This document shows, piece after piece, positions 33,492 to 41,645 of a stretch of 64,000 bases of DNA. This DNA is from Spirosoma utsteinense. GTDB lineage: Bacteria > Bacteroidota > Bacteroidia > Cytophagales > Spirosomataceae. The stretch is taken from the NCBI RefSeq assembly GCF_014282275.1, contig NZ_VFIA01000006.1, positions 62,001-126,000 of the forward strand. Direction: 5' to 3'. The translations under genes were made by a program, and so were the position numbers. Numbering within the stretch: the first letter of the stretch is position 1; every line of letters starts with the position of its first letter. Under the pieces are notes generated by a model. The model was not told the DNA's origin. It searched no databases and saw nothing but the letters and a program-made list of their open reading frames with translations.

Positions 33492-33833
33492 CAACGTAAT
33501 CTTTGCACGATGGCAAACGCCACCGATAGGAGGGTTGAACTTTGATACACTCACTTCAACAGCTTCGAGGTCCGGGTACTTTGTACGAATTTCCTGGATA
33601 ATCCGGTGCGCGATGTGTTCAAGCAGGCGAGCCGACTGTTGCATCACGTTGGCCGTGATCCGGTACAGGTCTTCGTAATTGACAGTAGCGCTCAGACGGT
33701 CGCGCCGGGCTGCTTCCGAAAAATCGGCCGTCACTACGATGTCTACCGAATATTTATTGCCAATCTTTTGCTCTTCGTCGTAAAATCCATGGTAGGAAAA
33801 GAACTCAAGACCTTCTAAGGAAATTGTTCCCAC
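33483..33833 (-). CDS. folB: dihydroneopterin aldolase
   Basis: A 116-residue enzyme of folate synthesis that turns dihydroneopterin into hydroxymethyl-dihydropterin and glycolaldehyde. It starts with GTG (MGTISLEGLEFFSYHGFYDEE). Family motifs are LEFFSYHGFYDEEQ, VNYEDLYRI, LLEHIAHRI and VSVSKFNPPIGG, including the Glu and Lys of the active site. It begins 6 bases after the divIVA-like gene stop on the same strand, so both are probably one transcript. The 3' end is inside the palindrome. Confidence 0.92.
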   Translation of the reverse strand: MGTISLEGLEFFSYHGFYDEEQKIGNKYSVDIVVTADFSEAARRDRLSATVNYEDLYRITANVMQQSARLLEHIAHRIIQEIRTKYPDLEAVEVSVSKFNPPIGGVCHRAKITLKE

Positions 33834-33839
33834 GCTATC

Positions 33840-34775
33840 TTAGATTTGATCGAAGAATGAGCCACTCTTCTTTTTTACATCGTCACCTGTTTCCACCACT
33901 TCGGTTTGAACTTCGTTCGATTCGGTTTGGACTGCGCTCGCGTCAGGTTGCTCCAGTAGGGACGTTTCTTCACTGGTTTCAGCATTCGTGATGTCGGCGG
34001 TAGGAGCAGGCACTGAATTTTCGTGCGCAGACTGCTCTATGGCATGATCGAGTTCGGCCAGTAACGGTTCGTCGGTTGGAATGGCTTCAGGTATCGATTC
34101 CTCACGCTCGATAAGGGGAGGAAGTTCAACCGCAGTATCAGAGACGGTTAACTCCGTGGGGGTATCGACGGAAAGAGAATTTTGTTCGTTTTCCCGGTTG
34201 ATATCGTCGGTAATCTGAGTGGCCACTTCGTCGATTTTTCCTTTCAGATTTTGCTTGGCAAATTTTTTCTCAAACCGATCAACGCTATCGACCGCACCGC
34301 TGGCCAGCGCCCGAATCTGCATAGCCAGGTTTTCCTTGTAGGTTTCCAGCGCTTTAAAATCGTACTCCATCGTTTTCAGGTCGTTTAGGATGTTATCCTT
34401 CAGATAACGAGCCTGGTTCTCGGCGTCCTGTACCATCAACGCCGAGCGTTTGCGGGCATCAGCGAGTATATCGTCGGCTTTCTGCTTCGCTTCGTGCAAA
34501 TATTGATCACCTGCTTTGGTTGCCTGATCCGTGATTTGGGTGCTGGTATCTTCGGCCGTTTTGAGGGTTCGGAATAAAGTCATTTCCACTTCTTTGAGCT
34601 TCCCCAACTCCTTCTCCGACATCTCAAGCTGCATTTTCAGCATTTTGTAATCGCCGATCACGCGTTCCCATTCCTGAGAGAGTGAAACCAGAAACGCGTC
34701 GACTTCTTCCGTTTTATAACCGCGCAACCCTTTATCAAAGGTATGTTGCCGGATCTCGATAGCCGTAATTTTCAT
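33840..34775 (-). CDS. DivIVA-domain coiled-coil protein
   Basis: A 311-residue protein. The ATG of MKITAIEIRQHTFDKGLRGY was chosen; upstream codons are unrelated. The N-terminal DivIVA membrane-binding domain (IEIRQHTFDKGLRGYKTEEV, DAFLVSLSQEWERV) is followed by a long coiled coil to about residue 195 rich in Lys, Glu and Ala, and then an acidic, Thr/Ser/Pro-rich tail. DivIVA proteins sense curved membrane at poles and septa and recruit partners in division or secretion. Its partner here is unknown; folB follows at 6 bases. Confidence 0.88.
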   Translation of the reverse strand: MKITAIEIRQHTFDKGLRGYKTEEVDAFLVSLSQEWERVIGDYKMLKMQLEMSEKELGKLKEVEMTLFRTLKTAEDTSTQITDQATKAGDQYLHEAKQKADDILADARKRSALMVQDAENQARYLKDNILNDLKTMEYDFKALETYKENLAMQIRALASGAVDSVDRFEKKFAKQNLKGKIDEVATQITDDINRENEQNSLSVDTPTELTVSDTAVELPPLIEREESIPEAIPTDEPLLAELDHAIEQSAHENSVPAPTADITNAETSEETSLLEQPDASAVQTESNEVQTEVVETGDDVKKKSGSFFDQI

Positions 34776-34894
34776 TGGTGTTCTTCGGTTTAGGTAGCCA
34801 TGGATGAACCCGTTAAGGGTGAAGTAACATCCATAATACGTATTTAGCAAAGAATGACCAGAGAAATTCGCTTATCTGGTCACATTATATCGTT

Positions 34895-35794
34895 TCAGCT
34901 CAATTTCCATACTGAAATTGTTCGATCATCACTTGCTGATAGTAATTGGTGTTGATAATCGGTCCAGAGTAACTTATTTACTGATGTACCGTGTCCTGCA
35001 TGGCGGGCTCGATCGACTACTTTTAGTAAACGGTAGGTCTTCGCATCCCAGATCTTGACTGATTTGTCCATGCTGGCTGTGGCAAACAAATCACCATCCG
35101 GGCTAAACGTAAGGTGGTTGATCGCAAACAGGTGGGCAGCTATATCCTGATGGAGACTGTACTGCTGCTCAACGTCCCACACTTTCAGGTGAGCATCGCG
35201 CCCGGCTGTGAGCAGGAATTGATAATCAGGTGAATACTGCACCGTAAATACCGAGTTCGTGTGAGCCGGTATGGTTCGTTTCAGGCCGTAAGTTTCCAGG
35301 TCAAAAATCCGGACGGTTGTGTCGCTGTATCCAACAGCCAACTCCCGTTCAACGGGGTTTATGGCCAGACACCGCGCCGACTGGTCGGAAGCTTTCAGGT
35401 GTTTTCGTACCACGAGCTGAACCGCGTCCAGCACAACCACAACACCATCGGATAAGGCTACGAATGCGTCATTTTTGTGGAAGGCAATATCGAAAATAGT
35501 GGCCGACGTTAATTTGAGGGAACCTGTCTCCCGTTTTTGCACAGGATCAATCAGATGAAGCCCTTCATAATTTTGCCCTACCCACAGCTGGCCACTTACC
35601 GGGTGGAGGGCCAGGGCATAGACCGATGCAGGAACCTGCGCTACCAGTTCCCCCATGTCAGGCCGGCTCAATTGCCAGCGCACCACCAACCCATCGCCCC
35701 CGGTCGAAAAGAACTGATCTGGCTGCGTACCGCGTTCGAGCGTATACACACTGTCACGGTGCCCACCGAACGTATCGAGTTTTTGAACGTGCAT
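34895..35794 (-). CDS. WD40-repeat protein
   Basis: A 299-residue protein composed of WD40 repeats forming one propeller. The ATG of MHVQKLDTFGGHRDSVYTLE was chosen. Seven repeats can be traced through GH-xx-SVYTL, FSTGGDGLVVRW, DTTVRIFDLETYGLKRTI, HTNSVFTVQYSPDYQFLLTA, GRDAHLKVWDVEQQY, FATASMDKSVKIWDAKTYR and LLSASDDRTISVWKLS. There is no signal peptide. It is a protein interaction scaffold, partner unknown. It is divergent from the phosphopantetheinyl transferase gene across a palindrome. Confidence 0.9.
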   Translation of the reverse strand: MHVQKLDTFGGHRDSVYTLERGTQPDQFFSTGGDGLVVRWQLSRPDMGELVAQVPASVYALALHPVSGQLWVGQNYEGLHLIDPVQKRETGSLKLTSATIFDIAFHKNDAFVALSDGVVVVLDAVQLVVRKHLKASDQSARCLAINPVERELAVGYSDTTVRIFDLETYGLKRTIPAHTNSVFTVQYSPDYQFLLTAGRDAHLKVWDVEQQYSLHQDIAAHLFAINHLTFSPDGDLFATASMDKSVKIWDAKTYRLLKVVDRARHAGHGTSVNKLLWTDYQHQLLSASDDRTISVWKLS

Positions 35795-35805
35795 TGTTGC
35801 GCTTA

Positions 35806-35891
35806 AATGGTGAATATTGAACGTTGAATACAAAAGGTCACAGACAGCTGCCGTAATTTGACAATCAATTCAGCGTTCAATATTCAACATT
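35806..35891. repeat. 24-bp palindrome between divergent genes
   Basis: Arms 35806-35829 and 35868-35891 match with two mismatches in 24 bp; the arms read GAATATTGAACG and CGTTCAATATTC. The 38-nt loop must contain parts of both promoters. The left arm is 12 bases from the WD40 start and the right arm 5 bases from the transferase start, so each mRNA leader would carry one arm. Confidence 0.85.
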
Positions 35892-35895
35892 AATA

Positions 35896-36528
35896 ATGGG
35901 CTTGCCAACAATTTTACACGTCAGCGATGACTGCACCGCCATTCTCGGCCCAATCATCACCGACGAACCGGCACTTCTGGCGAGTCTGACATTAATTGCT
36001 TCAGAAGCGGAGGAGTTAAGCAACATCCGCCATCCAGCTCAGCGCGTCGAGTGGCTGGCATGCCGGGCGGCTATCCGGCACCTGGTAGAAATGCAGGGGT
36101 TGACTTATCTGGGCCTGCAAAAGGATGAGTTTGGTAAGCCGCACCTGGTCAACCTGCCCTGGTTCGTTTCCCTGTCGCATACGAGTGGCTGGGCGGCTGC
36201 TGTGCTACACCGGTCGCGCCCGGTTGGGATCGACGTTGAACCAATTCGGGACCAGTTTCAGCGCGTAGTGCCCAGGGTGCTGTCGAACGAAGAAATTGCC
36301 CACGCCAATGGCGATTCTGATCGGCTGGCCGTCTATTGGTGCGCTAAAGAAGCGCTGTACAAATTATACGGGAAGCGCAATCTTACCTTTCGCGAACACC
36401 TTCATATAGAGCCTTTCCTGGATGGGGCCGACACGCTGGTTGGTCATGTTCGGCTACCAAACCATAAAGAACAACTGGTAATCCGGTGTTATAAAACCGG
36501 ACCCGGGTTGCTGGCGGTAGCGTATTAA
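35896..36528 (+). CDS. Sfp-type 4'-phosphopantetheinyl transferase
   Basis: A 210-residue enzyme that moves the phosphopantetheine arm of CoA to carrier proteins. The family motifs are FVSLSHTSGWAAAVL, VGIDVEPIRD (Mg-binding Asp) and YWCAKEALYKLYGKR (the WxxKEAxxK motif). It is a standalone superfamily member; its targets could be the fatty acid carrier protein or a polyketide/peptide synthase elsewhere. The last codons (AVAY and stop) lie inside the large palindrome. Confidence 0.92.
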   Translation: MGLPTILHVSDDCTAILGPIITDEPALLASLTLIASEAEELSNIRHPAQRVEWLACRAAIRHLVEMQGLTYLGLQKDEFGKPHLVNLPWFVSLSHTSGWAAAVLHRSRPVGIDVEPIRDQFQRVVPRVLSNEEIAHANGDSDRLAVYWCAKEALYKLYGKRNLTFREHLHIEPFLDGADTLVGHVRLPNHKEQLVIRCYKTGPGLLAVAY

Positions 36529-36673
36529 ATGAGTCGTAAGGTCGTAAGTCGATAAGTCGTAAGTCGGTAAGTCATAAGGGGCTGACGCATCCATATTTGT
36601 GCGTCAGCCTCTTACGACTTACCGACTTACGACTTATCGACTTACGACCTTACGACTCATTTAATGCGCTACC
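36516..36673. repeat. 74-bp palindrome that includes the ends of both convergent genes
   Basis: Arms 36516-36589 and 36600-36673 are reverse complements with three differences in 74 bp; the loop is 10 nt. The arms contain tandem variants of GTCGTAA/GTCGATAA/GTCGGTAA. Both stop codons are inside: the transferase gene ends GGTAGCGTATTAA and the SirB1-like gene ends GGTAGCGCATTAA on its own strand. All three differences are transitions that leave a G-U pair in one of the two transcripts. Confidence 0.97.
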
Positions 36674-37544
36674 GTTGGGTATAATCGGATAGGGGCAGAC
36701 CATCGCCATCATCCTTTACTGTATTAAGAATCTGCTCAACCTCCCGAACCCGTTCCATATCACCGTTCTTCTCAAACGCCAGCGTCAGGTTTCTGAGCAC
36801 CCGCCGAACGATGTCGGTATTGGTACAAGGTTGATAAAATGTGTCCAGCCGCTTCAGATTAAGCTGGTCAATATACTGGTCAATGTCTTTTTTGGTGAAG
36901 ATAAGCCCCCGATTGAACACGTTGATATAGAATTGCACCCCACTCGTATTGCGGTAGGTCAGTACGAACAGATTCGGCAGATTTACGCCGAAAACCGGCA
37001 GGTTCAGCCGTTTGGCAATGAGCATATACAAGATGCACAGCGTAATGGGATTTCCCCGGCGCGATTCGAGCACCTGGTTAATCATGGAATTGGCTGGCGA
37101 ATGGAAATGCTTGGTGTTGGGCGCAAATTTCAGCTTTGTGAAAAAAGCGGTATTCATAGACTTTATCTGCTCATCGGGGTGCATATCGGCCTTAAAATCG
37201 ACCCACACATCGTAATACAGCTGCTCTACATCCTGCTTCAGTTTATCGAGCGACAGATCAGGATATTGATAGGTGGCTACGATCCAAAGCCCTTCGAGGA
37301 GGTCCATACTCCCGCCGTTTTTCCAGTCGCGCATTCGGTCCAGTACGGATTCGTACTGTAGATCGTGAATAAGCTCTTCAATTCGCTTTTGCAGATCGGG
37401 ATTAAAACTGCCTTCCCATTCGCTCTCCAGAAGCGGGATCATTTGGCCGCCCATCTGCCGGATTCGTTGTTCAACGTGTTCGACGACTTCCCGGTCTTCG
37501 TCGTCCAGGAGCGAGATGAGCGCTTTTAGTTCGTTGTCTTTCAT
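36669..37544 (-). CDS. SirB1-like transglutaminase-fold protein
   Basis: A 291-residue protein of the SirB1/transglutaminase-core-2 group. The core (about 125-220) has NSMINQVLESRRGNPITLCI, LYMLIAKRLNLPVFGVNLPN and FINVFNRGLIF-like strands (YINVFNRGLIFTKKDIDQY). A TPR-like helical tail follows (RRVLRNLTLAFEKNGD). Members lack a proven enzyme activity; the family is found in most bacteria. No signal peptide. Its stop codon is within the 36516-36673 palindrome. Confidence 0.85.
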   Translation of the reverse strand: MKDNELKALISLLDDEDREVVEHVEQRIRQMGGQMIPLLESEWEGSFNPDLQKRIEELIHDLQYESVLDRMRDWKNGGSMDLLEGLWIVATYQYPDLSLDKLKQDVEQLYYDVWVDFKADMHPDEQIKSMNTAFFTKLKFAPNTKHFHSPANSMINQVLESRRGNPITLCILYMLIAKRLNLPVFGVNLPNLFVLTYRNTSGVQFYINVFNRGLIFTKKDIDQYIDQLNLKRLDTFYQPCTNTDIVRRVLRNLTLAFEKNGDMERVREVEQILNTVKDDGDGLPLSDYTQR

Positions 37545-37609
37545 GCTTTATACCGCGTTGTCGGTTGGCCCCAGGATAAAAACTACTTTCGGAAACCTAT
37601 TGAATGTAC

Positions 37610-37617
37610 TACTTTTG
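37610..37617 (+). promoter_or_regulatory. -7 element upstream of galE
   Basis: TACTTTTG is an exact TAnnTTTG match, giving a leader of about 50 bases before the galE TTG start. The -33 region (TTTC at about 37587) is weak. A 12-codon open frame at 37627-37665 could be a leader peptide but has no support beyond its position. Confidence 0.5.
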
Positions 37618-37673
37618 TTTGGTTCTATGGGCCGCTGTACTAAAGTACTAACAAAAACTTTATAAAAAACAGT

Positions 37674-38708
37674 TTGACTTCCTCTGGCAATTCTCCCAAA
37701 ATTCTGGTAACCGGTGGCGCTGGGTTTATCGGCTCACACACAGTTGTTTCGTTAGTCGAAGCTGGCTTTGAGCCAGTTATTATAGACGACTTTTCGAATT
37801 CACAACGGTCCGCGCTTGATGGGCTTCGCGCTATTTTAGGGCGTGATGTGCCGTTTTACCAGGCCGACTGCAACGACGCAACTGTGATGGAAACGATATT
37901 CCAGCAGGAGCAACTGGCGGGGGTTATTCACTTTGCGGCACATAAGGCCGTGGGTGAATCGGTGGCTAAACCGCTGATGTACTACCGCAACAACCTCGAC
38001 TCGCTCATGTTACTGCTGGAACTGATGCCGAAATACGGGGTGAGTAACCTGGTGTTTTCGTCGTCCTGTACGGTCTATGGCCAACCGGAGCAGTTACCCG
38101 TAACGGAGCAAACTCCCCGGCTTCCGGCCCAATCGCCTTATGGGAATACAAAAGCCATTAGTGAAGACATTATCCGGGATGTTGTGTGCGCCAATGTGCC
38201 CCTGCGGGCGTTGGCGCTACGGTATTTTAACCCCATCGGTGCGCACCCATCAGCTGAGATAGGCGAGTTACCACTGGGCGTTCCGGCAAATCTAGTGCCG
38301 TTCATCACACAAACAGCGGCTGGTATTCGCCAGAGTCTGACGATTCATGGTGGCGATTACAACACGCCCGACGGTACCTGTGTACGCGACTACATTCACG
38401 TCATGGACCTGGCTGAAGCACACGTACAAGCGCTCAAGAAGCTAAATGAAGTCACGGCTGATGCGTCGTATGATGTTGTCAATATTGGTACTGGCCGGGG
38501 CGAAACCGTTCTAAATATTATTAAGACGTTTGAACGCGAAACCGGAGTTTCCCTAAACTATACCGTGGGCCCCCGGCGGCCCGGCGATATTGAGCAGGTA
38601 TATGCCGATGTTACCAAAGCGAAAAACGCACTCGACTGGTCGGCCAGGCGCTCGCTGGCCGAATCGTTGCGCGATGCGTGGCGGTGGCAGCAGAAAGTGA
38701 GTGCTTAA
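37674..38708 (+). CDS. galE: UDP-glucose 4-epimerase
   Basis: A 344-residue SDR-type epimerase that interconverts UDP-glucose and UDP-galactose. The frame starts with TTG (MTSSGNSPKILVTGGAGFIG). The NAD motif is GGAGFIGSHTVVSL, the catalytic Ser/Thr lies in FSSSCTVYGQPEQLP and YxxxK is YGNTK. Later motifs ALRYFNPIGAHPSAEIGE and DYNTPDGTCVRDYIHVMDLA are typical GalE. It opens the nucleotide-sugar run galE-rfbB-rfbA, used for LPS or exopolysaccharide. Confidence 0.94.
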   Translation: MTSSGNSPKILVTGGAGFIGSHTVVSLVEAGFEPVIIDDFSNSQRSALDGLRAILGRDVPFYQADCNDATVMETIFQQEQLAGVIHFAAHKAVGESVAKPLMYYRNNLDSLMLLLELMPKYGVSNLVFSSSCTVYGQPEQLPVTEQTPRLPAQSPYGNTKAISEDIIRDVVCANVPLRALALRYFNPIGAHPSAEIGELPLGVPANLVPFITQTAAGIRQSLTIHGGDYNTPDGTCVRDYIHVMDLAEAHVQALKKLNEVTADASYDVVNIGTGRGETVLNIIKTFERETGVSLNYTVGPRRPGDIEQVYADVTKAKNALDWSARRSLAESLRDAWRWQQKVSA

Positions 38709-38776
38709 GTCTTCTGTGCTCAGACATTGCCTGTAAACCGGGAAGGACTGAGCGCCCAAACACCTATTTACTATCA

Positions 38777-39832
38777 ATGAAAACTATTCTCATTACTGGC
38801 GGAGCCGGATTTATCGGGTCGCATGTTGTTCGGCTGTTCGTTACGAAATACCCGGAGTATCAGATTTATAACCTCGATAAGCTCACGTATGCCGGTAATC
38901 TGGCCAATCTGACGGACATTGAGAAAGCGCCGAACTACACGTTCATCAAGGGCGATATCACGGATGCCAAGTTCGTGGACGATATGTTTGCAGAGATCTC
39001 GTTCGATGGGGTAGTTCACCTCGCGGCCGAGTCACACGTAGACCGGTCCATCACCGACCCTATGTCCTTTGTGATGACTAATGTGGTTGGCACCGTGAAT
39101 TTGCTCAATGCGGCTAAAACGGCCTGGGCAGGTAATTTTGAAGGGAAGCGCTTCTACCACGTGTCGACGGATGAGGTGTATGGCTCGCTGCACAATCCTG
39201 AAGACTTCTTTACCGAGGAGACCGCCTACGAGCCGCAGTCGCCCTACTCCGCTTCCAAAGCGGCTTCAGACCATTTCGTTCGGGCGTATAGCAATACCTA
39301 TAAATTGCCGGTAGTATTAACGAACTGCTCCAACAATTATGGTCCGAACCACTTCCCCGAGAAGCTGATTCCGCTCATGATCCTTAATATCCAGACGAAC
39401 AAACCGCTGCCGGTATACGGCAAAGGGGAAAACGTGCGGGACTGGTTATATGTAGTCGATCATGCCCGTGCGATCGACACTGTTTTCCATACCGGTAAGC
39501 TGGGGGAGACGTATAATATCGGTGGTTTCAACGAATGGAAAAACATTGATCTTGTCCATTTGCTCTGCTCCATCATGGACCGTAAACTGGGACGGGAAGC
39601 GGGCACGTCGGCAAAACTCATTACTTACGTTACCGACCGCGCCGGTCATGATCTTCGTTATGCCATCGATGCGCATAAAATCATGAACGAGCTGGGGTGG
39701 CAGCCATCGCTACAGTTTGAAGAAGGGCTGGAAAAAACCGTCGATTGGTTTCTGGCCAATCAGGAGTGGCTGGACAACGTCACATCAGGCAACTACCAGA
39801 CGTATTACCAGGGTATGTACGCAAATAGATAA
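38777..39832 (+). CDS. rfbB: dTDP-glucose 4,6-dehydratase
   Basis: A 351-residue extended SDR enzyme, second step to dTDP-rhamnose and other deoxysugars. The ATG of MKTILITGGAGFIGSHVVRL was chosen. Motifs: NAD-binding GGAGFIGSH, YNLDKLTYAGNLANL, HLAAESHVDRSI, HVSTDEVYGSL and the catalytic YSASKAASDHFV with YxxxK; VTDRAGHDLRYAIDAHKI closes the substrate site. It starts 68 bases after galE and is followed by rfbA after a hairpin. Confidence 0.95.
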   Translation: MKTILITGGAGFIGSHVVRLFVTKYPEYQIYNLDKLTYAGNLANLTDIEKAPNYTFIKGDITDAKFVDDMFAEISFDGVVHLAAESHVDRSITDPMSFVMTNVVGTVNLLNAAKTAWAGNFEGKRFYHVSTDEVYGSLHNPEDFFTEETAYEPQSPYSASKAASDHFVRAYSNTYKLPVVLTNCSNNYGPNHFPEKLIPLMILNIQTNKPLPVYGKGENVRDWLYVVDHARAIDTVFHTGKLGETYNIGGFNEWKNIDLVHLLCSIMDRKLGREAGTSAKLITYVTDRAGHDLRYAIDAHKIMNELGWQPSLQFEEGLEKTVDWFLANQEWLDNVTSGNYQTYYQGMYANR

Positions 39833-39838
39833 AATGAC

Positions 39839-39884
39839 CGGTGAACAGGGGAAAGAGCAGAACGTCTGTTTCTTCTGTTCACCG
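39839..39884. repeat. intercistronic hairpin between rfbB and rfbA
   Basis: CGGTGAACAG (39839-39848) and CTGTTCACCG (39875-39884) are exact arms; the purine-rich inner part pairs only loosely. There is no U tract, so it may tune rather than end transcription between the two genes. Confidence 0.7.
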
Positions 39885-39913
39885 TTTCCATTCGCTCTTT
39901 CACTCAATTACCA

Positions 39914-40774
39914 ATGAAAGGAATTATTTTGGCTGGGGGCTCCGGTACCCGCCTTCATCCGCTTACACTAGCTGTCAGCAAACAACTGATGCCTGTCTAT
40001 GACAAGCCAATGATTTACTACCCGCTCTCGATTCTGATGCTGGCGGGTATTAAGGAAGTGCTTATCATATCGACGCCCCACGATCTGCCTCATTTCGAGA
40101 AACTTCTTGGTGACGGCTCCCGGCTGGGCTGCCAGTTTAGCTATGCTGTGCAACCCAGTCCGGATGGTCTGGCACAGGCCTTCGTCATTGGCGAAGAGTT
40201 TATTGGCGATGATAAAGTGGCGCTGGTGCTGGGCGATAATATTTTCTACGGCTCCGGCCTGTCGAAACTTTTGCAAGCCAACAACGATCCTGATGGGGGC
40301 GTAGTGTATGCTTACCAGGTTCACGATCCGGAACGCTACGGGGTGGTCGAATTCGATGCTGATTTCAACGTACTATCGATTGAAGAGAAACCCGACAAGC
40401 CTAAGTCTCATTATGCGGTACCGGGCTTGTATTTTTATGACAACACGGTAGTTGAGATCGCTAAAAATATCAAACCTTCGCCCAGGGGTGAACTGGAGAT
40501 TACCGATGTAAACCGCGAGTACCTCCGGCGTGGAAAACTAAAGGTAGGTGTTCTTGACCGGGGCACTGCCTGGCTCGATACGGGCACGTTCGAGTCGCTG
40601 ATGCAGGCCGGGCAGTTCGTTCATGTTATTGAAGAACGCCAGGGCTTAAAAATCGGCTGTATCGAAGAAATTGCGTACCGGATGAAGTTCATCGACGCTG
40701 AACAACTGACCGAAATTGCCAGACCCCTGGTAAAAAGTGGCTATGGTGCCTATCTGCTGAATATACTGAAGTAA
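39914..40774 (+). CDS. rfbA: glucose-1-phosphate thymidylyltransferase
   Basis: A 286-residue nucleotidyltransferase that makes dTDP-glucose from dTTP and glucose 1-phosphate, the first step of the pathway RfbB continues. Motifs are [72 protein letters not shown] and [15 protein letters not shown]. Length and motifs fit RmlA. The genes for the last two rhamnose steps (rfbC, rfbD) are not here. A normal terminator follows at 40825. Confidence 0.95.
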   Translation: MKGIILAGGSGTRLHPLTLAVSKQLMPVYDKPMIYYPLSILMLAGIKEVLIISTPHDLPHFEKLLGDGSRLGCQFSYAVQPSPDGLAQAFVIGEEFIGDDKVALVLGDNIFYGSGLSKLLQANNDPDGGVVYAYQVHDPERYGVVEFDADFNVLSIEEKPDKPKSHYAVPGLYFYDNTVVEIAKNIKPSPRGELEITDVNREYLRRGKLKVGVLDRGTAWLDTGTFESLMQAGQFVHVIEERQGLKIGCIEEIAYRMKFIDAEQLTEIARPLVKSGYGAYLLNILK

Positions 40775-40824
40775 CCATCTTATCTGAAGGGTACCTTTTA
40801 TCGCCAATATAGTTTAACGACTAA

Positions 40825-40854
40825 AAAACGCCGGGGCAACTGCCCCGGCGTTTT
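40825..40854. terminator. terminator after rfbA
   Basis: AAAACGCCGGGGCA and TGCCCCGGCGTTTT form a perfect 14-bp stem with a 2-nt gap, 50 bases after rfbA, with T and A runs on both sides, so it may act in both directions. Confidence 0.9.
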
Positions 40855-41230
40855 CATTAACCTAACCTATGATTGAGTTGCTCCGGCGACTGCTTGCCTA
40901 CCGGATGAGAAAACTAGTGTGGTGATGGCCAGAAAGCTACTCACCAACGACCTTGTAAAGGTAGGGTGCTCACTGAGCACCATTGAGCGCAGAAACACCG
41001 ATTTCGGGAAGGCAACCTAAATCAGGCAGAAGCCCGTAGTTTACTACGTAGAAGTACGCATTGATAGTCTTCGATGTAGATATAATGTGCTGATAATTAG
41101 ATTGTTGACAATTGGTGCTGAATTTGCATTGTTGTCTGCAAACCCCTTGTTGTGTAAGTTTGAGGGCTTTCCGATTATATCCAGTACACCATTTAAGAGA
41201 CTACAATTCTTTAACGCTTCTACTACCATC
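40855..41230. other. gene-poor stretch after rfbA
   Basis: No recognisable gene. Two tiny frames (starting about 40869 and 40925, 18 and 31 codons) have no family features. A small perfect hairpin GGTGCTC-ACT-GAGCACC lies at 40965-40981 and another, GTAGTTTACTAC, at about 41036. The right part becomes AT rich and probably carries the promoter of the next gene. Confidence 0.5.
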
Positions 41231-41629
41231 ATGAATGTTTTCACTGAAAACGCCGGTCGTTTTCTAAATTCGAAAGAAACAGCGTCTTTGACGGGTTCGT
41301 ATCGCGACCGTAAATTAGCCGTTGGTCTGCCTGCCGACGAGTATACGCGCTCTGAATACTTTGGTATTCAGCAGGTAATGCATTTGCTAAGCCAGCCGGG
41401 CTGCATAGGATTGCGTATCCATCACGCCAAACGTTGGGAAGATGCCGACGGAAATCCTACCGAAGAAGGCAAAGGGCAGCTTAAACCCCGGGTACTATTG
41501 ACCGGTGTCGATAGCAAAGGGCATGATATGCCGATTCGTGTTGATAAAGCCGGACTTAAAGACGACGGAGACGACGAATTACAAACAGTAGGGGATGGCT
41601 ATATATGCCCACGTCATTGCCCTAAATGA
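41231..41629 (+). CDS. small protein with Cys-containing C-terminus, unknown function
   Basis: A 132-residue soluble protein, not recognised. The ATG of MNVFTENAGRFLNSKETASL was chosen. Visible parts are LNSKETASLTGSYRDRKLAV, YTRSEYFGIQQVMHLLSQPG, CIGLRIHHAKRWEDADG and a tail YICPRHCPK whose CPxxCP could bind a metal or form a disulfide. No signal peptide or membrane segment. The next gene, for a 7TM protein, starts 16 bases downstream on the same strand, so the two may be co-transcribed with the two-component pair further on. Confidence 0.75.
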   Translation: MNVFTENAGRFLNSKETASLTGSYRDRKLAVGLPADEYTRSEYFGIQQVMHLLSQPGCIGLRIHHAKRWEDADGNPTEEGKGQLKPRVLLTGVDSKGHDMPIRVDKAGLKDDGDDELQTVGDGYICPRHCPK

Positions 41630-41645
41630 GTATTTTTTACCTATT

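Noticed and set aside
37627-37665. 12-codon leader peptide before galE as an attenuator
   Set aside because: No run of regulatory codons and no alternative hairpins; position alone is not enough.
40869-41020. Remnant of a transposase or small gene after rfbA
   Set aside because: The two short frames show no similarity to known transposases or helix-turn-helix proteins and there are no terminal repeats.
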